This document shows, one piece after another, positions 22,921 to 34,299 of a stretch of 64,000 nucleotides of DNA. Position 1 is the first letter of the stretch; each line of letters begins with the position of its first letter. Under the pieces are notes generated by a model. It did not search any database, was not told where the DNA came from, and was given only the letters and a program-made list of their open reading frames with translations. Source of the stretch: Ryuthela nishihirai (Eukaryota > Arthropoda > Arachnida > Araneae > Heptathelidae). A program made the translations under genes and the position numbers. The stretch is taken from NCBI GenBank assembly GCA_038380435.1, contig JAWZYU010000005.1, positions 37,842,001-37,906,000 of the forward strand, in the 5' to 3' direction.

Positions 22921-24971
22921 TAGTAATGGGCAAAATGACTCTTTTCAAAGATTCGATTCTTCTGAATCGACTCACGTAAAAAATTCGTTCGTTTGACTCA
23001 TTTGATTCTCCGAGTGATTCGAATCAGTAGCGTTTAGTGTAATCTAGTAGGTGAACTATTTCAAATATAGACATTGAAATTAAAATTTTTTATATTAATT
23101 AATAACTAAATTATCTTATTTCACCACATTTCGAAAAATATACTTTGTAGATAAATTTTTAAATTTTTAGACAAATAACTTTTAATCGTTGCACATTACT
23201 AAATCTTTCACTTTGTGTTCGAGAGCTTTCCAGACACAGTCTTGCATTGGTTGTTATTAATATTTGAGTTAGCACGTAGAAATTGACACACAACTTTAAA
23301 AAATTAGTCCTGATTGATTTCATTTATCGGTGTATATACGAAATGATTTCATATGCCAGTTGTATAAATATCACCCGAAAAAATCTAGCAAAAATCATTC
23401 AAAGCCTACAAATATTAAAATTGTCTTTTTCAACTGTTTGATTTGAAGAAATTACTGAAATAGAATTATATTTAAATCATAGCAACTATTAAAATTGACT
23501 TCATTTATTTAAGTCAACTTTTCCTGCCATTAATAGACATCTCCCGGGAAGACACATCATTCACGGAGTCAGAGGAATCAAAAGAATGTTAATCCGGAAG
23601 AGTTAGTGAGTTAGTCCCTCTGATTAGCGAACGAAAGGAATTTAACGATTCATTTGAGCCAATTGAGTCAGTACAGACGATTCGTCCATTATGATTCGAC
23701 TCTTTCACATACGAAAGGAGTCAAAAGGATTCATTTGAGTCATTGAGTCAGTACGGTAGATTCATTCATTTTGATTCGACTCCTTCGCGAACGATAGGAG
23801 TCAAAAGGATTCATTTGAGTCATTGAGTCAGTACGGTCGATTCGTTCATTTTGATTCGACTCCTTCGCGAACGATAGGAGTCAAAAGGAATAATTTGAGT
23901 CATTGAGTCAGTAAGGTCGATTCGTTCATTTTGATTCGACTCCTTCGCGAACGATAGGAGTCAAAAGGAATCATTTGATTCATTGAGTCAGTACGGTCGA
24001 TTCGTTCATTTTGATTCGACTCCTTCGCGAACGATAGGAGTCAAAAGGAATAATTTGAGTCATTGAGTCAGTACGGTCGATTCGTTCATTTTGATTCGAC
24101 TCCTTCGCGAACGATAGGAGTCAAAAGGAATCATTTGATTCATTGAGTCAGTACGGTCGATTCGTTCATTTTGATTCGACTCCTTCGCGAACGATAGGAG
24201 TCAAAAGGATTCATTGAGTCAGTACGGTCGATTCGTTCATTTTGATTCGACTCCTTCGCGAACGATAGGAGTCAAAAGGAATCATTTGATTTATTGAGTC
24301 AGTACGGTCGATTCGTTCATTTTGATTCGACTCCTTCGCGAACAACAGGAGTCAAAAGGAATTATTTGAGTCATTGAGTCAGTACGGTCGATTCGTTCAT
24401 TTTGATTCGACTCCTTCGCAAACGATAGGAGTCAAAAGGATTCATTTGAGTCATTGAGTCAGTACGGTCGATTCGTTCATTTTGATTCGACTCCTTCGCG
24501 AACGATAGGAGTCAAAAGGATTCATTTGAGTCATTGAGTCAGTACGGTCGATTCGTTCATTTTGATTCGACTCCTTCGCGAACGATAGGAGTCAAAAGGA
24601 TTCATTTGAGTCATTGAGTCAGTACGGTCGATTCGTTCATTTTGATTCGACTCCTTCGCGAACGATAGGAGTCAAAAGGATTCAATTGAGTCATTGAGTC
24701 AGTATGGCCGATTCGTTCATTCTGATTCTTTCGGTTCCTTCTGAAGGAACTTTATATGAAAAAAAAAATCTTTTTTAACTGCAATAGTTTTCGCTTCTCT
24801 AGCTTTTCATTTAATAACCGTTTATGTTTTGTTCTGAAAAGTGACATATAATTCATGGTGAAGTCAAATGATTCCAAGAATTGACTCTTTTCAGAAAGGA
24901 GTCATGAACGAATGACTCACATACCTGATTCGTTCATTTTGAACGAATCGTTCGCGAACGACTCATCACTA
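22921..24971. mobile_element. MITE containing an expanded 80-bp array
   Basis: The ends are TAGTAATGGGCAAAATGACT at the left and a right end whose complement starts TAGTGATGAGTCGTTCGCGA. The flanks gtcgtta(tag) before and gtcgtatag after suggest a target duplication of about 8 bp. The sequence at 27165-27325, in opposite orientation, serves as an unfilled site (acaatcgttgtgtagtttct on its complement), which supports insertion. There is no coding capacity. Confidence 0.75.
23660..24735 (+). repeat. Tandem array, 80 bp x about 13
   Basis: The motif aggagtcaaaagg recurs at 23796, 23876, 23956, 24036, 24116, 24196, 24267, 24347, 24427, 24507, 24587 and 24667. One unit is 71 bp through a 9-bp deletion. 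Most units carry two TGAGTCA heptamers and a hairpin GACTCCT, 11 bases, AGGAGTC around TTCGCGAA. Confidence 0.96.
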
Positions 24972-27164
24972 GTCGTATAGTTTCTCGGGTGTTCTATTAC
25001 GCAAAGAAATCGTTTGAACGAGATATCTTTGTAGCCTCCTGTTGAACACATTTTTGTGACTGTTTCTTTCAAGTGTTTTACGTTACGGATGTCAAAACTG
25101 AACATTTCTGTACAATATTCTATTGCTCTAACAAGAAAAGTTCTGTCCTCTTAAATAATGACAGAAGGGGGATACTTCAGTGCTCTTTGACGTCTTCTTC
25201 CGTGAGTACGGAATCAAAGTGGTCTGATTGTCGACCATTTTCGAAATCACGGTACCATCTGTAAACTGTTGATTGTGTCAAATACTTTTCCTTGTACGCT
25301 TATTTGAATTTCTGCACAGTTTCCGAAATACTTTTACAAGTCGCACACAAAATCTTCTCATACAACGCTGTGCAGTTTTGATATCCATAAACGGAAAAAA
25401 CGTAAAAGAAACGGTCACAAAAATGCGTTTAATACAGTGTTGACAGATGGATGCCCCATTTCTCCCCTAGATTTGACGATTTTCAGGCAAAAAAAACCCT
25501 AAATTCCTAAAGTTGTTTCTCCCCATGTTTTAAAAAGTGCAACTTTTGTTTTTCGGGAAAGTATTACTCTTTAGATTCTAGGAGGCAATAAATATCTTCC
25601 TGAGATAACTTTGAAAAATTTCGGCTAACTATGAATGAAAGTAATACTGCAATTTCAACAAATTAAAAGTTCAACTCTACAGAGAAGGTAACATAAAGAG
25701 CTAACCGTTTTTGAATTGAGGAAAAAAAACTACTAAGATTGACGATTTTCAATAAAAGTTAACCAAAAAAATTCAGCTTCTCCATAAATGAAAGGTTATT
25801 ATAGCAAACAGCTGAAGTAAAAATAAGTTGATTGGTTCGTTGATTGGGGTTTTATGGCGCAAGATAAAAAAAAGAAACGGATAAGTGTTACTGAAACATA
25901 GGTACCAAATAAAAAAAATGAACTTGAGATATTTTAGCACCAAACTTCGCTGTTTCCCTATAAATTGTTATTCCAGTTGATGTTTTATGCACCTATTATG
26001 ATATTGGTAACCATTTTGGTTGAACTACGTCAAATTTTTCATTTTGATCACAACAGCAATAATGTGCATTATACACTTGTAATAAAATGATTATTTTCGA
26101 AGTAGTTTATTAACGTATATCAAATCATCAATAAACATTGCTAACTTTGCGTGACATTAATTTTTCCAAATGCTCCCAAAATGACATCGTCTTAGTCATC
26201 ATAGTTTTTATACATTGTTTTGGAATTGAAGGTTTTTTGCAAAGTTGATAAGAGGCAAAAAAATTATTATAATCTTTTACTAAATTGTACTTCATTTGAA
26301 CCAATATATCAACCGTATTCAAGGCTATTCTGCAGTATTTCTCAATTTATTTTTGATATTTATAAGGGAAAATTTCTCTCCACAGACGCATATGAAAATG
26401 GTAACTGAGCAGTGTTAACGACCCCCCAGTGTCCCTCCTCAATCCAATTGTCCATCCTCTTCAACTCAGAAGCTTTTAGTGTTTCCTAGAGATTTTCATT
26501 CATTCCAGTGTAGTAGCTTCCATTCTTTTAATACTTTATTTTCACATATTTGAATTTAAGAAGGATAGTAGTAATATCGTTTTCTTGCCTGGCAGGTTAA
26601 TATCTGTAATACTTCGATAATTTCTGGCAGGTTACAGTTGTTTACAGTTCTGTGCATAATTCGCAAAAGAAGAAAATACTTGCATCCAATTTTAGCATTA
26701 AAAAAATAACTAAAATGTCATTACTCGCAATGCCAGTTGAAGCTTGATAAAATCTATATTCCCATTAAATGCTGTGCAATGGACTAAGATATTTCTCAAA
26801 ATCGAAAGAAATTATATCTCTTTTCTGAACATGACTCTCTATATACGCGCAATGGCTAAACAGTAATCAAAATTGTGGTTAAAGTACAGTTTTACAAATA
26901 AGAATATTGTAGCACAATTTTACAAATGCGGATTGTCATTAGTTGACTTTTGCTTTCTCCAAAAAAATTCTTATTTTAATGCGTTATATGAACTGTGCAA
27001 ATAAACCACATTTTAAATAAACCCCAAAATTTTCCCCAATAAATTTTTAAAATCCCTAAACTTTACCCCCAAATAATATGACCTCTAGATTTTACTCCAG
27101 ATGCTAAATATACCCCTAGAACTAGGGGGAAATCTCCAATCTGGCAACATTGGTTAACTGACGG

Positions 27165-27325
27165 ATACAAAGATATCTCACTTCAAACGATTTGTTTGCG
27201 TGATAAGAATACCGCGAGAAACTACACAACGATTGTCATGGCTACCAAAAAGTGTGCTTAACTAAAGCTTAACCAATGATTATACTCGCGCGGCTTCTAA
27301 ACAGTGTTGCTAATTTACGGTAAAA
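27165..27325 (+). mobile_element. Mariner-like scrap, relative of 22838-25040 without the MITE
   Basis: Its reverse complement runs colinearly through 22838-22920 and then 24972-25040 (catgacaatcgttgtgtagt bridging the two), with many substitutions. Confidence 0.65.
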
Positions 27326-27524
27326 ATATGCTCATTTGTTTCTCGTACGCCCTTTGTAGATCCCCTTCCTTAACCCTATCTGATCTATTGGGGTCTCTGG
27401 GACCCGAAAATTTAGTTAATTGTGTGCAACAAAACAGTGCCACTCAGTGTTAAATAAACCCACTGAGGCCTTGCAACGTTAATTAGGAAGTTATTGTTCC
27501 AAGAGTCAACATTTTCACCCAAAG

Positions 27525-27840
27525 AGATGGCTTTTGCTCAGTCAGTAGGTTTACATCCAAAGTTCCCAAGTTCGAGTCCCAGCTATGACTGTTTTGAGAT
27601 TTTCTACGCTAATCTCCACTCCGCCTTCGGGTAGAAAGGTTAATGATGATCTGGAAAAGGTCACCATCCGTCGGATGGAATATTAAATTATGCCTCCGTG
27701 TGTAGGAGTACCATACTAAATGCACATTAAGGAACATGCTGTATGGCCTTGCTGAAAGGCTTCCATCTGTCTCCTGACAGCTGTCTAGTGGATCCCGTTC
27801 TCCCAACCTTTCTATGGTTTTAATGTTTTCCAACCTTTAA
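27525..27840 (+). mobile_element. SINE-A, old degraded copy
   Basis: Box A is weakened (ggcttttgctcagtcagtag) and box B reads aagttcgagtcccagct; the body is alignable to about 27800. Many changes relative to the other copies. Confidence 0.75.
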
Positions 27841-28684
27841 CCTGTGGTTTGATTTTAACTTTTTAAGGCGACTAAAGTTTTTTCATCTTCTTTAATGCAT
27901 TATAGTTTTCTATAGTGCACCATTAAACCTCAAACAACCAATTTAAGCAGGTCCACATCAATATGTAGAGGGGGACCAGCTGGAAACCTATTAGGACACA
28001 GATGGTAACCTCCCATCAGGACATCCTGCATGTTCTCTAATTGGCACAAGCTCAGGTTCAGAAAAGAGATATAATTTCTTTCGATTTTGAGAAATATCTT
28101 AGTCCACTGCACAGCATTAATGGGGATATTGATTTAATCAAGCTTCAACTGGCATTGCGAGTAATGACATTTTAGTTATTTTTTTAATGCTAAAATTGGA
28201 TGCAAGTATTTTCTTCTTTTGCGAATTATGCACAGAACTGTAAACAACTGTAACCTGCCAGAAATTATCGAAGTATTACAGATATTATCCTGCCAGGCAA
28301 GAAAACGATATTACTACTATCCTTCTTAAATTCAAATATGTATGAGAAAATAAAGAAAAGCATTAAAATAATGGAAGCTACTACACTGGAATGAATGAAA
28401 ATCTCTAAGAAACACTAAAAGCTTCTGAGTTGAAGAGGATGGACAATTGGATTGAGGAGGGACACTGGGGAGTCGTTAACACTGCTCAGTTACCATTTTC
28501 ATATGCGTCTGTGGAGAGAAATTTTCCTTTATAAATATCAAAAATTGAGAAATACTGCAGAATAGCCTTGAATATGGTTGATATATTGGTTCAAATGAAG
28601 TACAATTTAGTAAAAGATTATGATATTTTTTTTGCCTCTTACTAACTTTGCAAAAAACCTTCAATTCAAAATATTTATTAGCAT

Positions 28685-28738
28685 CCTGCGCACGGGGCCA
28701 CGGCTTAACGTTCCATCTGACTGATGGCTACCTTTCCA
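28685..28738 (-). mobile_element. SINE-A scrap
   Basis: Only the block gcacggggccacggcttaac to tacctttcc is present, beginning a few bases after the end of the right foldback arm. Confidence 0.6.
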
Positions 28739-28769
28739 TTAAGACTCCCTCTAGGACTGAAACTAGGTT

Positions 28770-29160
28770 CTATAGGGTGTTTCCAAAAGGTCTAGTCAAA
28801 CTTTGGGAATGTATTGCACTGAGCATAGTGATAAAAAAAGTTCCTTTGAATATTGGGCCAGAAATGCTTCTCTTTCGAGTTAGAGCACACTTTCAGAGTG
28901 AAGTAAGAAAGCTTGCGAAGTTAATTTTTATCCCAGTTATTACAGCACACTGTAAGTGATCGGTGAGAATAATTATGTAAGTCTACATCAGAACAAGTGT
29001 TCGAAATGGTCTCCCTGAGCTTCAATACATGCCTCACAGTGTCTTCTCATCCACTTTCGAACACGTTTGAAAAGTCAGGATTGTTCTGAATTCCTTGACA
29101 TCCATCCACGATCCGTTAGGGGAGAGTTTGTGTATAGGAACTGGGGTAACGTAAACTTCA
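28770..29160 (-). mobile_element. Mariner/IS630-type transposon 3' end, decayed
   Basis: The minus strand contains WMRRHCEACIEAQGDHFEHL (about 28999-29058), resembling the C-terminus of mariner-type transposases. It is followed by a terminus that in complement ends near gggtgtttccaaaagg at 28778. There is no catalytic core. Confidence 0.5.
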
Positions 29161-29184
29161 ACCTTAACGTGTCCCTTAAGAAGA

Positions 29185-29573
29185 GGGGCGGGGGTGGCTC
29201 AGTCGGTAGCGCGCCAGGCTCGTAATCTGTACTTCCCAGGTTCGAGTCCCAGCTGGGTCAGCGTTGAGATTTATCTCCGCAAAATTCCCCGCCCTATCCA
29301 CGGTCAGTAGGGGGACACCGATGGGCTTGGAAAGGCCGCCGTCCGTCGGATGAGACGTTAAGCCGTGGCCCCGTGTGCGGGAGAGCCATACCCTGTGCAC
29401 GTTAAAGAACACACTGGATGGCCTTGACGGGAGGCTACATCTGTCTCCCAACAGCTATTCCAGTGGGTCCCCTCCCCCAATCTTCTCTGAGCCTTCGGGG
29501 TCCATGTGACCTGGCCATTTAGCCCATGGTGTGCAAAAAAGTGCCGCTCAGAGGTAAAACAACCCAACCCAAA
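29185..29573 (+). mobile_element. SINE-A copy with 11-bp TSD
   Basis: Full length, starts ggggcgggggtggctcagtc. The target duplication cccttaagaag lies at 29173-29183 and 29574-29584. Confidence 0.95.
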
Positions 29574-29654
29574 CCCTTAAGAAGAAGAAGAAATCCAGTG
29601 GATTCAAATCGGGTTAACATGCTGTCATGGAGTTGGTCCATTTCTACCAATCCA

Positions 29655-29730
29655 ACAGGTAGGATGCAACTTCTGAGTCCTCAGGGTACTTGTAACCTGG
29701 CCATTTGCCCATTGTGTGCAAATACACTTC
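29655..29730 (+). mobile_element. SINE-A scrap
   Basis: Tail-side block cagggtacttgtaacctggc to gtgtgcaaatacac, cut off where the foldback begins at 29731. Confidence 0.6.
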
Positions 29731-30316
29731 TTTCCATAAATTAAGGAAAATCTCTATCTTAAGTCAATGGTAAGCTAACGTCAAAGCTCTATAACTTCTA
29801 AAATAATTTTTTTTTAAATGTGATTGCAGATAAAAATCTCAATCAAATAAATCAATATCTCGATTTTCAACAATATTCGTTCAGTATTTAATGAGTTATG
29901 GAAGTTTGAATATTTAACGATAACAAGCGTCTTAGGAAACTTATACAAAACTGAAGAATAGTGAAAGAATTCTTTATACAAAGTTCTAAAAATACAAACT
30001 TATTAATTTAAAAATACAAACCTATTTTTCAGAAAAATTTATTTTATTAAACACTTTGATACAATACTTATTACTAAGTTTTAATTCACTTCTGAAGTCA
30101 AATTTTGTGGCTGGCATGTTATCGCTAAATATTCAAACTTCCATAACTCATTAAATACTGAACGAATATTGTTGAAAATCGAGATATTGATTTATTTGAT
30201 TGAGATCTTTATCTGCAATCACATTTTTCAAAAAAAAAACATAGTTTAGAAGTTAAAGAACTTTGACGTTAGCTCCCCATTCACTTAACATAGGGATTTT
30301 CCTTAATTTATGGAAA
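29731..30316. repeat. Foldback element, about 200-bp arms
   Basis: The left arm 29731-29934 (starts tttccataaattaaggaaaa) is matched in reverse complement by 30118-30316. The spacer is about 183 bp. SINE-A pieces in opposite orientations abut the two ends. A diverged single-arm relative is at 18140-18400, so this is a family and not a one-off. Confidence 0.88.
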
Positions 30317-30326
30317 CCAGTGTAGT

Positions 30327-30694
30327 TGGGTGTTTTACCTCTGAACGGCACAATGTCTAAATGGCCAGGTGACAAGGAAGGACCCCAAGGGCTCAGAGAA
30401 GGTTGGGGGAAGGGAATCCACTAGGCAGCTGTTAGGAGACAGATTGTAGTCTCCCATCAAGGCCATCCAGCGTGTTCCTTATTGTGCACAGGGTATCGCT
30501 CTCCTGAAAACGGGACCACGGCTTAACATGCCATCTGTCCGATGGGCTTGGAAAGGCCGCCGTCTGTGTTCCCTACTAATAGTGGGCAAGGTTGAAAGTT
30601 TTACGGAGATCAATCTCAACGTTGGCCCAGCTGGGACTCACCTGGGAATTGCAGATTACGAACTTGGCGCGCAACCGACTGAGCCACCCCCGCC
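30327..30694 (-). mobile_element. SINE-A copy, diverged
   Basis: Reverse copy with several deletions (gaacggcacaatgtctaaatg lacks the poly-T block). It ends ccacccccgccc. A further tail-like scrap, gctcacaggtaaaacgac, follows at about 30705-30750. Confidence 0.85.
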
Positions 30695-31468
30695 CTCCCA
30701 GCCCCATGTGTGAGCAAATAAGCTCCGCTCACAGGTAAAACGACCCAAATCTTTGCTATTGGCTTTCATCTCTCTTTTTCAGCCGTCCCTTAAATTTTGT
30801 GGCCCTGCGCATGTCCAATATATTCAAATGTTGCAAATTTAAAATGGATAGGCACTGAGCGTGAGTACTAATAACTATATTTTCAAACCAATTTCATTAC
30901 ATTGCAAATTGTTACAAAATATGGATGAAGTATTTTATAAACAAATTAACTACTATCATACATAAGTCATTAACCTTTTCCATAGAGCATACAACACCAG
31001 CTCTGTCTGTTGTACTAAAATACTACCTCTTCACTTTGTTTACCATGTCACTTGAATATCTTCAGACGTAAACAATCTTCATCCTGTGCTAGTTCACTAT
31101 ACTTTTGTTACTAACAACAGAAAACAAACACCCGCGCACACACTAATAAATATACTAATTATTTTTACTTAACGCACACCGAATCAGAAAATCTGAACGT
31201 CCTTTCAGATCTCACAACTTTTAACACACTGCACTGCTACATTTTCATTCTTCCGAATCGTTCTAAGTTCCAAATCGTTGGCTAATTGAATCTCACGTAG
31301 AAGCACACACGAGGGCTCCAGTCACGTTGTCATGAAGTCACTGTAGCGCGTTCATCTGTCGTAACAATATTCCAGTTCGTTTGGCGTAGACAGTGAAATT
31401 CGAGATCAAACAGCTAACAACTAAAATCCGATTTTCGTTGTAACAAAAGAGATCTCTCCTTTTTCTAG

Positions 31469-31647
31469 GAGATGAAACATGGTGGCACGACGTGAACAAT
31501 TCAAAATCTACGGACATCGAGACTGCTGCATATGCTGTCCTCACTCATCTCCAGCGAGGAAAACCTGAAGACACAAAGAAAGCAATCCCTATTATAAGAT
31601 GGTTGATTAAACATAGGAATGCCTATGGAGGATTTTATTCCACTCAG
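31469..31647 (+). CDS. A2M/TEP exon, thioester domain end
   Basis: Residues 216-275. The acceptor is tttttctag ending at 31468 and the donor gtaagc at 31648; it starts at codon position 2 and ends on a full codon. It reads DETWWHDVNNSKSTDIETAA, then YAVLTHL and KWLIKHRNAYGGFYSTQ-type sequence (here RWLIKHRNAYGGFYSTQ). The A-x-x-VE-x-T-x-Y-x-L-L and GGF-x-STQ blocks are family hallmarks of the last helices of the thioester domain. About 30 bp of T-rich sequence precedes the acceptor. Confidence 0.96.
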
Positions 31648-31751
31648 GTAAGCTCATACTTAGGAATTTTTCTCACATTATATAAAGTAAAAATTAAAAA
31701 AGTCTCCTCAACCACCTGCTTGCCGTCTCTATGACAACATAGAACATCCAT

Positions 31752-31830
31752 GCTTTTCCCGGGACTCGATCCCAGGTCCCTTTGACCAGAAGCCAAGCGT
31801 GCTACCATTCTGCAACGGAACGGCTCATCA
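31752..31830 (-). mobile_element. tRNA-like fragment (SINE head)
   Basis: The complement shows GTTGCAGAATGGTAGCACGC (box-A-like) and GGGATCGAGTCCCGGG (box B) at tRNA spacing. Flanking SINE tails were not identified. Confidence 0.5.
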
Positions 31831-31835
31831 TATTA

Positions 31836-32381
31836 CAGAGTGATTCAAAAGTTCGCGCAACCCGAAATGTAAATGCTTATTATTTTGCGCCAACTGAACG
31901 GAATTAAATACTGATTCTAACGTTGGCATCCCTTTAGTCACTGACATATGCAACACTGTTTAGTTCTCACGCCGTCAGTTCTTTGTTGATGACGTGTATT
32001 GCACTGGTTGCCCATAATGAAATTTTCCCAGGCCGAACGTGTATACATAGTCGAACGTAATTTAACAACCAAATCATTTTTAACTATTCAAGCTGACTTC
32101 AATGAATGGTTTTCTGATTCTCTGGTACTCAAGAAGTCTACAATATCAGGTTGAATTGCACGCTTCCGCGAAACTGGAAGCGCACATGACACGAAACATA
32201 CTGGTCGGCCTTCTCTATTACGTGATGAAAAACTTGAGGATATTAATCAACGTTTGCAACAGTCACCCACGGAGGACACTTTCGTCACCTACTGTAACTC
32301 TTTGGTAACAATTTGTAAACGTAAATCGAGAATAAATGAAATTTTCTAAAATGGGTTGCGCGAATTTTGAAACACTCTCTA
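31836..32381 (+). mobile_element. Mariner-like element, internally deleted
   Basis: The ends are inverted copies (AGAGTGATTCAAAAGTTCGC at left, complement AGAGTGTTTCAAAATTCGCG at right) next to TA. The interior starts KFSQAERVYIVERNLTTKSF (about 32022-32081), a helix-turn-helix leader of a mariner-like transposase. It then breaks down, keeping only about 0.3 kb of coding sequence and no catalytic core. Confidence 0.75.
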
Positions 32382-33543
32382 TAATGCCGTAATTCCGGGA
32401 TGGCGACATGCGGTGACGTCATCGGTGGTAGAAATGGTTGCCTCCCTTCAGTTCCTAGGCGACTGGAGCGATCGATCCCAAATTAGGTGTGGTGGATCCC
32501 CTTAATTATAACCCTGTTGGGTTAACAGAAAGGGTTCCTAGCAGCAGTGTGTAGGGAGTTATCCCTCGGAAGGTGTCCCAATTCCTGGGGGCGCTACTGT
32601 TAAATTGTGAATGGAATAGTACATTGTGAGTAATACGTGTGGAAAGCAATGAATGAATATGAAGATTATGAAGTTACCGATGGACTGACCTTTCGCGCCT
32701 AACTTTTGGCGTAGGTTTTACTATTGCAGCAGAATAATCTCCTCTCCCTCATCCCTGGAAACATTAATCGAAAAATTAATTTACCATTTATGTTAAATAA
32801 TATCCAGTATACTTTAAAGTTCGCTTTTTTAGGGAAGTGCCAAAAATTTTAGAAAAACGTCTTCTAAAAAATTACTTTTGAAGTGAAAGTTTTTAGTTGA
32901 AGTTTAACTAGCATTTATATACTGTATTGTTATACACAAACTGAAATGTTTTCCGCGTGGGCGCAGGCAAAAATATTTCCCGGGAGAGAGGAAAATTTAT
33001 TTTAGAGAGGAAAAAATATTTTCAGCCGGAGGGGGGGGCGAAAAAATAAATCAATATTTCAAGATAGAAATATCTGTGTCGATCCGTTTACTAATGAGTG
33101 AAGTTGGAGATTTCTTCATCATATCTTTAAAGGAAAAAAAAAGATACTTGAGGTATACATGATATTATTTAACATATATTATAAATTAATTTTTCGATCA
33201 ATGTTTCCAGGGGAGGAGAGGAGCCAGGAATAGATAATGCTTATAAAAACTGTTTTTGTATGAGTTATAAAGTTGAATCTACCGTTGTTTTATGTTTGGT
33301 ATTTTTTATGAAAACCAAAATAAGAAAAAGGAAAGAATTTCAATTTTTGACAATGTACGTTAATAAGTAGTAAATATAAAATGTTCCTACCTACAAAATC
33401 TGTAATGAACTTCAATAAGAGATTAAACAGGGATAGTCACATCACTATCATCCTTAATAAAGCAAGAAATCTCCAATTCAAAATATTCCCTCTACTTTTA
33501 TGAAAGTCGGATCTTTCAATTAATAATAGCCTAAATTTACAAA
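32382..33543. other. Non-coding, composition shifts, nothing identified
   Basis: The block 32395-32600 is unusually GC-rich for this intron and may be another repeat family. Near 32950-33045 there is a purine-rich stretch with a G run (ggaggggggggc). No open frame or known element. Confidence 0.4.
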
Positions 33544-33891
33544 ATGATCATCAAGCCATTTTATTTTATGCAGCTCTTGAAGGGGGACTACAATATGCTG
33601 AACTTCTTCAATATGACAGCCATCAGAAAGCTGCAGTCGTTTCAAATCAAAGTGTTGCGATCAGCTGTACCAGCCCCATGGTTTGTTCGTAATTCTATAA
33701 TGCATAGAGGATTAAACATCACGACGATCCATGAATATGTTGTCAAGCTTGCCAAGAAATTCTTTGAGCATACGGCAACTCATCTCAATATACTCATTTC
33801 TAGCTCAGTTAATTATGATCATACATGTTCACAAAAATTCACAAAGATTCAAGATTCAGAAAAATGTTCACAAAACAATGTTTTGAATTGA
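33544..33891 (+). mobile_element. L2-family non-LTR retrotransposon, C-terminal scrap
   Basis: An open frame of 115 codons contains KLQSFQIKVLRSAVPAPWFV and RNSIMHRGLNITTIHEY. This resembles the post-reverse-transcriptase C-terminal region of Jockey/I-type elements. It is upstream of, and separate from, the L2 copy at 34300-38940. Confidence 0.75.
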
Positions 33892-34299
33892 GTTTCTGTT
33901 TTCTTTTCAGCTCCAGTTTTAACTGACTTATCTCTACTATTTTAACAAAGAGATAATACAAGTCATAACCCTGATAATTACAAAGGAGAAAAACCTATCA
34001 CCCCACTTTAAGACTCACAGAAAACAAATCGTTCTCAGCAGAAACAAAATAAACAAAAAGAAATTAGGAGCAGAAAAGCAAAAACTTTGAAGAAACATGC
34101 CCACCTCTTTCAATTAAACCTTAGAAATAAGAAATGAAACATATATTTAAATTTAAATTATGATATTATATTAAAAATTTAAATTATGATATTATATTTA
34201 AATTTAAATTTAAATATTTATATTTTATTATTATTTATATTAAAACCTACTAATTACCATTCTCAAAAACGTCATTATCAGTCAACCCACTATAGAGAA

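Larger units (their letters stand above)
22838..25435 (-). mobile_element. Mariner-like remnant, interrupted by a MITE
   Basis: The two outer parts (22838-22920 and 24972-25435) belong to one older element. Reading the minus strand from about 25390, a broken helix-turn-helix region is visible (STVYRWYRDFENGRQSDHFD, about 25205-25264). A C-terminal-like block, STGGYKDISFKRF, lies near 25010-25048. The central catalytic part is absent. A reverse-oriented relative of the junction lies at 27165-27325 and lacks the inserted MITE. Confidence 0.6.
26219..28672. repeat. Large inverted repeat, about 615-bp arms, 1.2-kb spacer
   Basis: The left arm 26219-26830 is matched by the reverse complement of 28056-28672, for example actgagcagtgttaacgacc against ggtcgttaacactg..., with few differences. 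The spacer holds a mariner scrap and an old SINE-A. No coding region was recognised in the arms. It could be a foldback transposon or an inverted segmental duplication. Confidence 0.9.
22119..31468 (+). other. A2M/TEP intron (9.35 kb)
   Basis: Holds a MITE with the 80-bp array inside a decayed mariner remnant, a 0.6-kb-armed foldback, SINE-A copies and another foldback. Nothing is recognised in 22119-22837, 25436-26218 and 30750-31468. Confidence 0.8.

Noticed and set aside
29185..29260. tRNA gene (good A and B boxes)
   Set aside because: The same head occurs in about ten copies, each followed by the same 300-bp body and flanked by duplications, so it is a SINE promoter.
33544..33891. A2M exon candidate
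   Set aside because: The protein matches the C-terminal region of a non-LTR retrotransposon (APWFVRNSIMHRGL), and A2M continuity between 31647 and 40616 needs no extra exon.
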